This document shows positions 1 through 10,105 of a stretch of 64,000 bases of DNA, in pieces. This DNA comes from Megalopta genalis. Its lineage: Eukaryota > Arthropoda > Insecta > Hymenoptera > Halictidae. The DNA lies in assembly GCF_051020955.1 (NCBI RefSeq), contig NC_135018.1:3386814-3450813 (forward strand). Direction: 5' to 3'. A program made the translations under genes and the position numbers. Under the pieces are notes generated by a model that saw nothing but the letters and a program-made list of their open reading frames with translations, was not told where the DNA came from and made no database searches. Within the stretch, counting starts at the first letter, position 1. Each line of letters opens with the position of its first letter.

Positions 1-1387
1 CCTCGTAAAACGTAATGGTTAAGTGGCATGCAGATACCATCGGCACGGGCTACGGACACGGACAGGCACATGTTACACCGTATAATGTGGAGGAGCCGAA
101 GTGTCCCGCAGTTTTTACGCATCGGCTGGCGCGCTAGCGTATGAAAATTGCGTCGCGCCGCGCCGGATCCGTTTCCCTGGCGCCGTTGCATTGTCGCGTC
201 GTTTGGACCTAAGCCACGGAGAAACACCCTCGGACCGCCCTATTCGGAGACGGAATTTTTCCCGAGCCGCCGAAGCTCCGATGGAATATCATTCGCTGTG
301 CCAGCGACGCGGTATACAGGGTGTCTCATTGCACACTGGGCCCCTTTCGGGAATAGATTATTTTGCGCATGGAAACGGTAGACAGAATTTCATGCAATCG
401 TAAGTCCTATTTAGCTCTGTTTTCCAGTTACGGCGAATTTCTTTTTTTAATGATGTTATGTCGTTTTTTTTGGAGACGTTATGTCGTTGGCTGTCTCTTG
501 CCCTCTCCACGCGTTCAGGAATTATTCGAATTTCATGAAACCCTTGTATAATACAATGTTTTCTGCGTCACGTTTCGCTGGTTGCGATTTTCCATCGCTA
601 CCGTATGCAGGATGTCCTATAATTATGGTACTTCTGGGTCGTGAGGGATTCCTGAGGTCATTCGAAGCAACTTTCTCCTTTACAAAAATGTTCTCCGAGG
701 CGTCGTTGACGAGTTATTAAGGAAAAACGCTGGCCAATCGGAGAGCGAGTGCGGCCGGCGCCCCGCATCTGCGACCAATGCCGCGTTGCGGCGACTGTAT
801 GACGCAGCGGCGGTGGTCGCGAGGGCGGGGCGTCAGCCGTACGCGATCTCTCATTGGTCAGATATAGGGAATATTTTTTATATCTGCTGTGTGCAGTTTA
901 TGGCGTCAACCGATCATCAGAACGAGGATAACTTCTCGAGAAGGGGTTTCGCGATACGTTTGTTCCACCCTCTATATAAGCTGGCAACGAAAACAGTCAA
1001 GCGACCAGGTGATCAAAGGGTTATCAGCTTAAGGATTGTATGATGGTGTGTCCAGGAATTCTGTAATAAATTTACTGTAAATTGTCTAGCAAATATACAT
1101 ATATTGTGATAGTACGTTGAATATCTCTAACTATTTGAATGCTATGAATAAAGGCTGTAAAACGTTTACCGTAGTGTTATGCCCGGCGCAACCGACTAAA
1201 GTGTCCGATAGACGTATTGTAAAATTCCTTATTATCACAATAACAAGGACCGAGAATTCCGTGTGTGACGAGATGATCCCCGGTTCAAGTGCGTTTCGCA
1301 GTAAACAAGAAAAACATTAGCGTTCATTTTATAGAGGGTGCCGTGAAAAGACGAGGTACCGGTAAAAAGCGGACAGACGCGAAAATT
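1..1387. other. GC-rich stretch without a recognised gene
   Basis: The first kilobase is richer in CpG than most of the window and has several short chance reading frames, none resembling a known protein or showing convincing splice borders. Positions 650-870 resemble 28985-29150 (see the dispersed repeat entry). A TATATAAG box lies at 973-980, after an inverted CCAAT box near 853, so a promoter is possible, but no coding exon follows before the MITE cluster at 1388. Confidence 0.4.
650..870 (+). repeat. Dispersed repeat, copy A (CCTGAGGTCATTCGAAG family)
   Basis: This stretch begins with CCTGAGGTCATTCGAAG and continues with AAAAACGCTGGCCAATC. It aligns collinearly with 28985-29150, which starts with the same 17 bases and carries AAAAACACTGACCAATG at a matching offset. 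Both are GC-rich with CCAAT motifs. It is probably an old non-coding transposon remnant; promoter activity is possible but unsupported. Confidence 0.45.
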
Positions 1388-1608
1388 TACAGTAATGTCT
1401 CCCTAATTGACGCTCGGATTGTGCACGAAGATGGACAATTCGGGAAGAGCGGATACGATTATTCGAGCCTTGCGGTTCGTTGCTATAGTTACAAATTGTC
1501 ATCAACTATTAAAAAACAAGCTACAAGGCTCGAATAATCTTATCTCTTGTTCCGAAATTGTCCACTTTTGTGGACAATCTGAGCGTCAGTTAGGGAGACA
1601 TTACTGTA
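1388..1608. mobile_element. Palindromic TA-flanked MITE, copy 1
   Basis: The element begins TACAGTAATGTCTCCC and ends GGGAGACATTACTGTA. Its arms carry GACGCTCGGATTGTGCAC, GGACAATTCGGGAAGAG and the inverse on the other side, so the whole unit folds back. Ends starting CAGT next to TA fit the Tc1/mariner superfamily. There is no coding capacity, so it is non-autonomous. Related copies lie at 1644, 4167, 4531, 5449, 5979, 21150 and 58402. Confidence 0.8.
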
Positions 1609-1645
1609 CAGTAATATCTTCCTAATTGACGTTCGCATTACTGTA
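1609..1645. mobile_element. Mini-copy made only of MITE ends
   Basis: These 37 bases consist of a terminal repeat (CAGTAATATCTTCCTAATTG) running almost directly into an opposite end (CATTACTGTA). They sit exactly between copies 1 and 2 and share a TA with each. The simplest reading is an internally deleted copy, or the remains of a copy into whose end another inserted. Confidence 0.55.
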
Positions 1646-1866
1646 CAGTAATGTCTCTGTAATTGACGCTCGGATTGTGCACAAACATGGACAATTTGGG
1701 AAGAGGAGATACGATTAATTTTGAGTCTTGCGCCTCGTTTTTATAATTAACGATTCTCAACAACTATAAAAACGAGGCGCAAGACTCAAAATTAATCGTA
1801 TCTCCTCTTCCCAAATTGTCTATTTTTCTGGACAATCCGAGCGTCAATTAGAGAGACATTACTGTA
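1644..1866. mobile_element. Palindromic TA-flanked MITE, copy 2
   Basis: This has the same ends as copy 1 (TACAGTAATGTCTCTG and GAGAGACATTACTGTA). The arms are nearly perfect inverted repeats: ACGAGGCGCAAGACTC in one arm pairs with GAGTCTTGCGCCTCGT in the other, around a short loop near 1750-1768. It is non-autonomous. The high arm identity suggests it is younger than copies 3 and 5. Confidence 0.8.
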
Positions 1867-3179
1867 ATACGGAACGTCGCGAAGAGAGATCCTGCGCGAT
1901 GGTCAATAATTATCTTAATTAATTTATTGACACATCGACTATCTTTTGTAACCGTTTATTACAAAAATTTCTATTTTCTACGTTTGTTTCGAGCTCGATA
2001 CTAATTTAGGAACATTCTAGCAATGTAACAAATTGCTCAGTATTCCTTGACAATAAAATGGAGTTTAATACGGGTCACAGTTTCTCGGTGAAACAATTGT
2101 TAATGATTTCAAGATAATCCATAAAAATCGCTAAATACTATACATGTTTCAAAGGGGTGTGAAAAGCGTGTTTTTTTCACTTTGTCAAGGATTCTTTTTT
2201 TCAAAGAAATCATCGTACCTTCTGCAGTCAAATCGACAAGCTTTATTTGCACGTATTTCAGCGACGTTTAAAACATTGTTGGAACAACGAAAAAAAGATT
2301 ACATTTGCGTCACTGCATACTCTCGAACGTAGTCGCTTTAAAAAAAAACAAAAAAAACGGTCGTCTCTTCTTCTTATCTGAGATAAAAAGTGAAAGAGAG
2401 AGAGAGATGAAAGTTCCTTAATTAGTACGAGAATTTGGTTGCAGCGGGCGCTAGAACAAAAGGAAAAGATTCGTTAATTAAAGAAGTGGCAGACGCTTTG
2501 GAATCCGCTTTCGAACAGCACGAACGACCCGACTTCGGTACCAAATACGCAACAAGTATCGATCGATACTTCGCTCAGCCGAAGTCCAATTTCCCTTTCT
2601 AGTGAACTCTGTAGATGCAAGCCAAGTGTAGCACGTTCGTTACAGGAACTCGAGATACAAAGTAGCCTGATTAAATAACGGATTCGAACTGCGTGCGTTC
2701 TAGAATCCATCCTATATCGTGGCTCGTTCTGTATCAATTAAAGGGAAAACATTCTTCGGTAATTAGCCGTTGGTATTACTTTCGTCTACGGTATACGGTC
2801 TACGATCTGTGTGCAGAAAGTAAACGCGATTAGAGTCCTTCTCCCATCGGGAAGAAGAAGCTTTCCTTTCGCGAGCATGCTGCAGCTAACAATAACATAC
2901 CGCAGCAGGATCGGGCAGCAGTGATTCGTGAAAGGCTCCGGCATCTTTCTCTAAAATGCCACGTACACGCCGATCAGAAAGAGGATCCTGGGAACCGCCC
3001 TTTTATCTTCTGCATCATTCGTCTTCCTGGTTTCGCTCGATCGCTATAACGTTCGAGCGTTACCTCACAAATTACACGTAACGATGCCCGATACGGCTCG
3101 TTTTTACCGTATATTATTTAGCATTCTTTCGCGGAAGGAGCTGCGCATCGATTACTGAGGCTCAGGGAAACAATTTTCA
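1867..3179. other. Intergenic, no gene recognised
   Basis: AT-rich sequence with short reading frames only. I see no exon with coherent splice borders. A tRNA-like GTTCGAATCC on the minus strand near 2680 was examined and rejected. Confidence 0.4.
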
Positions 3180-3560
3180 GAGTACTGTGACATTTAATAT
3201 AATTATATAATATTGTGATATAATTGATTAATTATAGTATATATTATTATTACTATGATAAATTAATTGTGAATTAATTAATATTGTAATATAATTGTAA
3301 TCAAATATAATATTGTAATGTAGTTGTAATATAATATAATATTGTAATGTAATTGTAATATAAAATAATATTGTAATATAATTTTAATACAATATAATAT
3401 TGTAATATAATTGTAATATAATTGTAATACAATATAATATTGTAATATAATTGTAATACAATATAATATTGTAATGTAATTGTAATATAATATAATATTG
3501 TAATATAATTGTAATACAATATAATATTGTAATATTAATTAGTAATATATTATTATTATA
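3180..3560. repeat. AT-rich tandem array (TTGTAATATAA type)
   Basis: Imperfect tandem copies of a roughly 20-40 base unit built from ATTGTAATATAATTGTAATA. The 72-codon minus-strand frame across it (Tyr, Ile, Leu only) arises from the repeat and is not a gene. Confidence 0.85.
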
Positions 3561-4166
3561 TATTATATATTATCAATTACCTACCGCTAGCAATAGCTAA
3601 CTATAACTAACTATAATTAATAATTACTAACTACAATAAAATGCCATGAAATGCAATAAAATGCAATAAAATACAATAACATGCAATAAAAATTGTGTAA
3701 AAAGTGAACCTGTCGCCTTTTGCTGCGCATCGTTCAATTATAATAACAGGAAACAACAAAACGGAATATTTATTGACAATTTTCATTGCAAACACATATC
3801 GTATTAATCCAAGAACGCGAAATATTCCGTTAAACTGTACTATTTAAAGTATAACCTTATGACTGGTCGTTCAATCATCTAAAAAAAGAAATTGAAATCG
3901 TTTCTTCCAGTTTAAAAAAAAATCATAGCGTTTTAAAAAGTGTTCGAATATTAACCATATATCCCAATGACGAGATTTCCATCAATTCTAATAATTCGTA
4001 TCCAACTAGCGCGACGCGGTCCTCGACAGAATGTTTCCACCTGTATGCGTTTCCAATAAGACTCTCGTCTCTGGAAACCGATTCGGCTTCCACTGTGTTC
4101 CACAAATGCAAAAGGGATCGAGTCAGCCGCAAAAGCCTAACCTGGTAACTCTTCGAATATTCGAGA

Positions 4167-4358
4167 TACAGTAGTATCTCCCTAACTGACGCTCAGATTC
4201 TGCACAAAAATGAACAATTTGAGAAGAGGAGATACGATTATTCAAGCCTTGCGGTTTATTTTTGTAGTTATAAATTGACCGCAATTATAAAAACGAGCCG
4301 CAAGGCTCGAATAATCATATCTCCTCTTCCCAAATTTTCCATTTTTGTAGTCAATCTA
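4167..4358. mobile_element. Palindromic TA-flanked MITE, copy 3, right end truncated
   Basis: Starts TACAGTAGTATCTCCC followed by TGACGCTCAGATT and a GAAGAGGAGATACGATTATT arm, folds back, and stops inside the right terminal repeat after a TTTTTGTAGTCAATCT sequence. The outermost right end is missing or diverged. Confidence 0.7.
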
Positions 4359-4530
4359 TCCGCGATACGTTTCAACCGTCATATTTAATGCATATTCATA
4401 CAGTGTGTTCGAAAAATCGTGGTGCAACCGGCACTAGGGTGATTCCACGTGCAAAACTAAGTCGAGAAAAAGGAATAACATTTTCTTATTTAAGGCTCCG
4501 TTTTCGAGAAAAATTCGCTTGAAAGAGCAA

Positions 4531-4749
4531 TACAGTAATGTCTCCCTTACTGACGCTCAGATTGTCCACTAAAATGGATAATTTGGGAAGAGGAGATACG
4601 ATTATTCGAGCCACGCGGCTTGTTTTTATGATCGTTGACAATTCGTAACTGTAAAAACAAACCGCAAGGCTCGAATAATCGTATCTCCTCTTCCCAAATT
4701 TTCCATTTTTGTGGACAATCCGAGCGTCAATTGGGGAGACATTACTGTA
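4531..4749. mobile_element. Palindromic TA-flanked MITE, copy 4
   Basis: Complete copy: TACAGTAATGTCTCCC at the left and GGGAGACATTACTGTA at the right, with internal arms matching copies 1, 2 and 6. The short frames on both strands are by-products of the palindrome. Confidence 0.8.
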
Positions 4750-5448
4750 ATATCATCGGGCGTCGATCGAATCGTTCGTTTATAAATCCGTTTCGCCGAC
4801 TCGCAGAGATTAAAACTTCTCGATTCAACCGTGACTCCAATCATGCTCTGCTCGGCGTCTGAACAAAAAAAAATATTCTCTTCATCCGAGTAAAATTTGG
4901 CGACACGGCGCAGCTTCGCCGTAGCTTCGCCGTAGCCTAAGCTGCATCATTATTTCTGCAGGATTCGGATTAGGGAATCTTCATTTCGAGTCGCGTCGGT
5001 CGGGATTCGGGGATTCCGCTTGTTTATACAAGTCATGTTGGTTAATCGAGCTGCTTTCGTCCTGGACCCAGGGTCTCCGGCGTCTTCGGAACGCGGCCGA
5101 AGTTGTCTCGGAACTGCTGTTAGACGCCGAAGAAACACGAATCCTACTTCTTGACGAATAAGGTCGGAAGTTTAGATTAAGTTTTTTCGCAAACCCGGCT
5201 GTCTTAAGAAAAGTCGCGATCGGAATTTAAACTGGCGCGCGTGTGTTCTTTTCTTTCTTTCTTTTTTCTTTTTTTGACAGAACTTGATCCCAGTACGATG
5301 GAATAACGTGTTTTTACAAACGCGTCTTTCGCGCTTCTACTATTCATTCAGGGACAACCTGTCTCACGCAACTATACCTACGAACGATCGTAAACTCTCG
5401 GCATCGTTTCGAGTCGTAACAATCTGTTACCATTTTCACCGAACACGG
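4750..5448. other. Intergenic, no gene recognised
   Basis: Mixed-composition sequence between MITE copies. The 62-codon minus-strand frame near 4950-5138 has no recognisable domain or splice context. Confidence 0.35.
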
Positions 5449-5980
5449 TAAATCATCCCCCATTGACGCTCTCCGGTCGTACGCGGAAATGGACAATTTG
5501 AAAAGAAAAGATACGGTTTTATATTTATTTTTGTCTTATAATAATTTACTTATTTATATTATGTATATAAGTAATAATATAATAGTAATATAATAGTAAT
5601 AATTATTATATTACTATTATATTATTACTTATATATATAAGTAAATTATTATTCTATTATTATTCTAAATTATATATATAATTTAGAATTTAGAATTACT
5701 CTTATATATATATAAGTAATTCTAAATATTCTAAATTCTATATAATACTATAATACTATACTATACTAATATAATAGTAATATAATAGTAATAGTAATAT
5801 ATATAAGTAATTCTAAATTCTAAATTCTATATTTATTTGTATTTCTTATTTTATATTTATAGTTACCGATGGTCAACAGCTACGAAAACGACGAATGCTC
5901 GGATAATCGTGTCCCCTATTCCCGAATTGTCCACTCTTGCGCCCAATCCGAGCGTCAATTTGGGGAGAAAATTTGCTGTA
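5449..5980. mobile_element. Palindromic MITE, copy 5, loop expanded by AT repeats
   Basis: Diverged left and right ends of the same family (left around CATTGACGCTCTCCGG, right around CCGAGCGTCAATTTGGGGAG then CTGTA) enclose about 350 bases of AT-only repeats and small palindromes (5515-5870) where other copies have a short loop. The right TA is shared with the left TA of copy 6. Confidence 0.65.
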
Positions 5981-6194
5981 CAGTAATGTCTCCCTTACTG
6001 ACGCTCAGTTTGTCCACAAAAATGGACAATTTGGAAAGTGGAGATTATCCGAGCCTCGCGGCTCGTTTTTATAATCGTTGACAATTTATAACTATAAAAA
6101 CAAACCGAAAGGCTCGAATAATCAACGTATCTCCTCTTCCAAAATTGTCCATTTCTGTGGACAATCTGAGCGTCAGTAAGGGAGACATTACCGT
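5979..6194. mobile_element. Palindromic TA-flanked MITE, copy 6
   Basis: Starts TACAGTAATGTCTCCC directly at the end of copy 5 and ends GGGAGACATTACCGT. Arms are strongly inverted (GACGCTCAG and CTGAGCGTC; TTATCCGAGCC and GGCTCGAATAA). A substitution in the last bases (ACCGT for ACTGT) damages the right end. Confidence 0.75.
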
Positions 6195-7318
6195 GCTCGT
6201 TGCTCGCGTTTCGGTTACCTAGAAGAATCGTGGTTCGGTCAACCGCGCGCCGCGGCGTTCCTTCCATCGTTCGGTTCCTGCGAAAACGAACACAGCAGCC
6301 GAAGCCGTGCGGCAAAAAATCAGGAGCAGAGTCCTTGGGAAAGGTAAGACCGAAGGAAGAAACGAAAGAACGGCGTGTCGGTGCTCTGATCGCGCAGATT
6401 TGCGGGCGCGCAACATTCACCGGGTCGAGCAGGGAGGAAGGCATCTTGGTGGGGAGGAGAGCCTTCTGGTTACGAAGGGAACTCTCGTCCTGGCTCCTGG
6501 TTATAAGGAGGAGGAGGAGGAGGAGGAGGAGGGATACGAACGATTGCGCAACAATGCACCGCCACCTGCACTCGTTTCGTCACACAGCTTCAACTAGCTT
6601 GACGGTGGTTGGCCGACTCGCATTACTTTCGCCAATTAAGTCCCGTGGACGGTCGTTGTTGTTCAACTTGAATATGAAATTCCACAATTATTCGGAATTC
6701 CAGCGCAATGAATGCGCCGGCCACGGTGACCTCCCTGAAGAAATCGGACCGAAGGCTGCGCTCTTAGCGCGTCCTGTGCATCCTGCGCGATCCGCGCGTC
6801 CTGTGCATCCCGTGGATCGGGGGGGAGGGTTGAAATGTTCCGAAAACAGCCGCTTCAAACCGCCATAAATTATGTAAAAAAAAATATAGACTTGGTATTT
6901 CTCACTTAAATGATCACGATGCGCAAATATTGAAGCAATTTGTTTTCTATGTAATTAGGCATTTTTTTTTATGTAATTTGTGATGCCGAGTTCGATCGCA
7001 ATCCATCGATCATTGCGTTTACAGCAACTGTTTATCTCAGAAGTGGGTTTCGCGATTTTGATACGTTTGGAGAAAGCTGTCGAGCACAAAGATTTTGTTT
7101 TAATTTTGGCATTTCTAACGAATCTTCTTGTAACTCGGTAGCCCGTAGATAGCACGGTATGCTTCGTGGCACGTGCCATTTTGGCATTATTATTATTATT
7201 GGATGATTTCTCCAATAGCAGCTAACAGTAGCCAATTTTTATTTTGTTATTGATGTAAGGCGTCGCTCTTCGAAATGCGATCAAAGCGAACACTGAACTC
7301 CACGGAACTTGTAATTAA
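6195..7318. other. GC-rich stretch with possible non-coding first exon, no recognised gene
   Basis: Positions 6195-6870 are CpG-rich, with a (GAG)n tract near 6508-6532. A strong donor-like AAAG|GTAAGA lies at 6341-6348 on the plus strand, so a non-coding first exon of a downstream plus gene is possible. The 222-codon plus frame across the region is Arg-rich, low in complexity and crosses this donor, so I do not accept it as protein. Overlapping minus frames at 6955-7235 are not recognisable. Confidence 0.3.
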
Positions 7319-7374
7319 AAAAAGGAAATGAATTATATATATATATATGTTATATATAATTCATTTCCTTTTTT
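7319..7374. repeat. Perfect AT-rich hairpin
   Basis: AAAGGAAATGAATTATATAT is followed after a short loop by ATATATAATTCATTTCCTTT, an almost perfect inverted repeat of about 25 bases per arm with A and T runs outside. It could be a tiny MITE or cruciform-forming DNA. No mature-microRNA-like segment was recognised. Confidence 0.7.
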
Positions 7375-7858
7375 TTATTATTTTATATATATACATATTC
7401 GATTGGACATGGCACAAAAAACGTGAGAGATCAATAAAGTATCCTGTGACATAATTTAAGTACATACTAAGTACATTCTGTAAGAATTATTTATTTTCAA
7501 AGAACAAAATATTTATAAACGATGATGTAAATTTAGGATGACTTTTATGCATAATTTTTATCGGTTCCGACTGAAACAGCTATGAAGAACCCGAAAAAAT
7601 CTCGTAACTGTTACAAGATACGTGTATTATACTAAACCAAACTGTTTGCTATCTAGCAAACCTTGAGAATTAATCAACGAGAGTGTACTTAAACGTAAAA
7701 ATACATCGTCCATGCATAAATTATAAATAACTGTACAGAATATATCCTGAATAACTAACATAAATTATGTAAATGTAATTATGCAAATGTGATTCGCCTA
7801 TAATGCGAAAATTATGAAAAATTGCTGATTTATATATGTAAAGAACGAAATTTTTGCC

Positions 7859-8112
7859 ATGGTTACTATGCAATTCAATAGCTATCCTGTATGTCATTGG
7901 ATGCTACTAATCACCCTTATTAGATTAGTGCAAGATAACGCATCTGCAAAACACGCATTGTCCTTCTGGCAATCAGAAAAGATCGCTGAGACACGTGTCC
8001 TACTAAGGTCGATGGAATTAAAAGTTAAAAATGTAAGTATATTGCTAAAACACTGCTAGGCAACAATGAAACTTCGACCTGAATTGTTTTAATCTTGTAG
8101 TTTTTAATTTAA
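7859..8112 (+). CDS. Candidate two-exon small (secreted?) protein, unrecognised
   Basis: I do not recognise this protein. Exon 1 (7859-8032) starts at an ATG in good context (TTGCCATGG) and ends at a strong donor (AAT|GTAAGTAT). The acceptor CTTGTAG at 8094-8100 adds three codons before a TAA, giving 61 residues. The N-terminus has a hydrophobic stretch (WMLLITLIRLV) followed by NASA, a plausible signal peptidase site. The remainder (KHALSFWQSEKIAETRVLLR onward) is basic and helix-prone. An in-frame TGA upstream limits the 5' end. The second exon runs toward the CXorf65-like start at 8189, so this could instead be an upstream ORF in that gene's leader. The splice signals are good; the function is unknown. 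Confidence 0.35.
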
Positions 8113-8188
8113 AATATCTATCGAACTGGCGTTACGTTCACTCTCAACATTTGTCGTTACATGATTCACACATAGAATGATTAGAATT

Positions 8189-8829
8189 ATGGCATCGATT
8201 ATCAGAGTTAAATACGTTGGTAAGAACACTTTTTTTATTCGCACCCGATTATAAATTGAATTATACGTTCAATGTATAGCCTCAGTTCGCGAGAAATATG
8301 CAGATATTGATGCAACTCAAAACATCCTCTTGGTGAATATCAATTGTCCACTTAAACTGATACTAAAGTACATTAAAAGTACTGTGGGATTAAATGAAAC
8401 AGGTAGGTTAATTATTATACTGAGATGAGATAAAAGTCTCAAACTATTTTTGCTGTGGCAATACAATAATATAAATACTACCAGATGAATTCGACTTATG
8501 TGATGAAGATCATTGTCGTCTAAAAAACGTTTCACTCTATGAGCCTCATGCTTCTGGTTTGAGCATCTTCCAAGCAGGTTTAACTTACTTGATAGTCATG
8601 TATGAACGTAAGTATAGCATCCTTACTCAAAATACTATTTAACTTAAATATCTCATTCACAGAGGACACAGATGGTAAGATCGTAAATTTCTTGCCACTT
8701 CTGAGTGGAAAGGATGCAAAAAAATGCACAGACATAATATTAAAAACTCAAATTACAAACAAGACGGCACCTTCTGTTAAATCTACAGTAAAGAAAAACA
8801 ACAACAAAAATAAGATTCCACACAACTAG
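8189..8829 (+). CDS. CXorf65-like uncharacterised protein, four exons
   Basis: Exons at 8189-8219, 8280-8402, 8485-8607 and 8663-8829 join, all in phase 1 with GT-AG introns of 55-82 bp, into a 147-residue protein. Residues 29-48 (VNINCPLKLILKYIKSTVGL) and the DEFDLCDE motif near 53-60 match the conserved core of human CXorf65, a family of unknown biochemical function. The tail is Lys/Asn-rich. I chose ATG 8189 because it opens the frame before a clean donor; an upstream exon cannot be excluded. AATAAA signals at 8834 and 8842 follow the stop. The gene converges on the enoyl-CoA hydratase-like gene, with only 88 bases between stop codons, so the 3' untranslated regions probably overlap. The family call is good, the function open. 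Confidence 0.75.
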
Positions 8830-8917
8830 TTATAATAAACTAATAAAATTATATTGAACATATATTTTAAATCTTTATATATAAAATAATGATATTTACA
8901 TAAAGTAAGACAATTTT

Positions 8918-10105
8918 TTACAAAAGGTTTTTATCAAGTTCATCGATAGTCATATCTTGTGGAGTTATATCATAGAACTTTCCATGTTTTCCTAATCCTT
9001 CTGCTACGAATCGTTTTGCCCCATTCACGCCATCCTCGAATAGTAGATGAGAACTATTATTCTTTTCAAATTGTAAAGCCTCTTCTAATTGTTTAGCAGA
9101 AAATGTAGCATAATTTGCTGATGCACGATCTGCGAGCATTACTTTTTGAGGAAATTTAACTAATGATTTAGCTAAATTAACTGCAGTGCCTATGACTGAA
9201 AATAAACAGACGCCTCCAGATTAGAAGAATTTATATTATGATAAGTATTTATTGTGAATTATTAACTATTCAGTTATACCTGCACCAGGAACTGTGTATC
9301 GATTAGCTAAACCCCAATTAAATGCTTCTTTTGCAAAAATAGCACGACCAGTTAAAATGACTTCCATTGCTCTTGAATAGCCGATCAAAGCTGGCAAACG
9401 AACAGTACCACCACACAATATAGGAATGCCATAACGCCTATTTAGAAATCCCATTACTGCACTTTCCTCCATTACCCTTAAATCACACATTAAAGCAAGT
9501 TCAAATCCTACTCCGACTGCATAACCATTTATGGCTGCAATTAATGGCTTTTTACATAGTTCAATTTTATCACCCTGTAAATAATTATCAATTAATGAAT
9601 GAATTAATGAATATAATAAAATGAATGTCTCATATGCAATACATATGAATTTGAATGCCTACCAATGGTCCAAATTGAGGTAAAATTTCTTCATTCGTTC
9701 CATTGTATTGTGCAATTTCTTTCAAGTCATAGCCACCACAAAAATTACCTCCGACTCCATGAAGCACGCCAACGACAGACTTTTCATCATTGTCAAATTT
9801 ATCTAATTCTTCTACTAATTCTTGCGTAGTAGCAACATCCAAACAATTTTTTTTGTCAGGACGATTTATACCAATAATAGCCACACCATTATAGTGGTCT
9901 GTTAAAATATTCTTTTCTAAAAACAGATGCAAATAAAACTGTATAAATGTATTATAAAATACTTATTATTATTATTTACGTATTATTATTTACCTTTTTG
10001 TTCTTTAACCTCTGCATTTTCATTCGATATTGAGGTTAAAGATCTACTCAAATAATTTCTACACAACCGATTGACAGTTCCCGATAGTTTATTTAAAGAC
10101 AGCAT
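8918..10105 (-). CDS. Enoyl-CoA hydratase/isomerase (crotonase) family protein, probably mitochondrial
   Basis: Exons 10105-9994, 9916-9663, 9574-9280 and 9195-8918 (minus strand) encode 312 residues. The first ~35 residues are rich in Arg, Ser and Leu with almost no acid, as in a mitochondrial presequence. The crotonase fold follows: GVAIIGINRPDKKNCLD, the oxyanion-hole loop FCGGYDL, INGYAVGVGFELAL, then RYGIPILCGGTVRLP. The last motif marks a subgroup known from bacteria as general crotonase-family proteins. Glu147 occupies the first catalytic Glu position of rat enoyl-CoA hydratase (Glu144), but the second (Glu164) is Asn167, so classical hydration of enoyl-CoA is doubtful. I chose the Met at 10105; the frame stays open further upstream to a possible acceptor near 10243 but has no other ATG. 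The acyl-CoA substrate is unknown. Confidence 0.88.

Noticed and set aside
2672..2705. tRNA-like GTTCGAATCC on the minus strand
   Set aside because: The bases either side do not form a T stem, and no acceptor or anticodon arm can be drawn upstream.
3301..3519. 72-codon Tyr/Ile minus-strand frame
   Set aside because: Arises from an AT-rich tandem repeat; no complexity or start context.
6200..6868. 222-codon plus frame
   Set aside because: Arg-rich, includes a (GAG)n tract, crosses a strong donor and matches no family.
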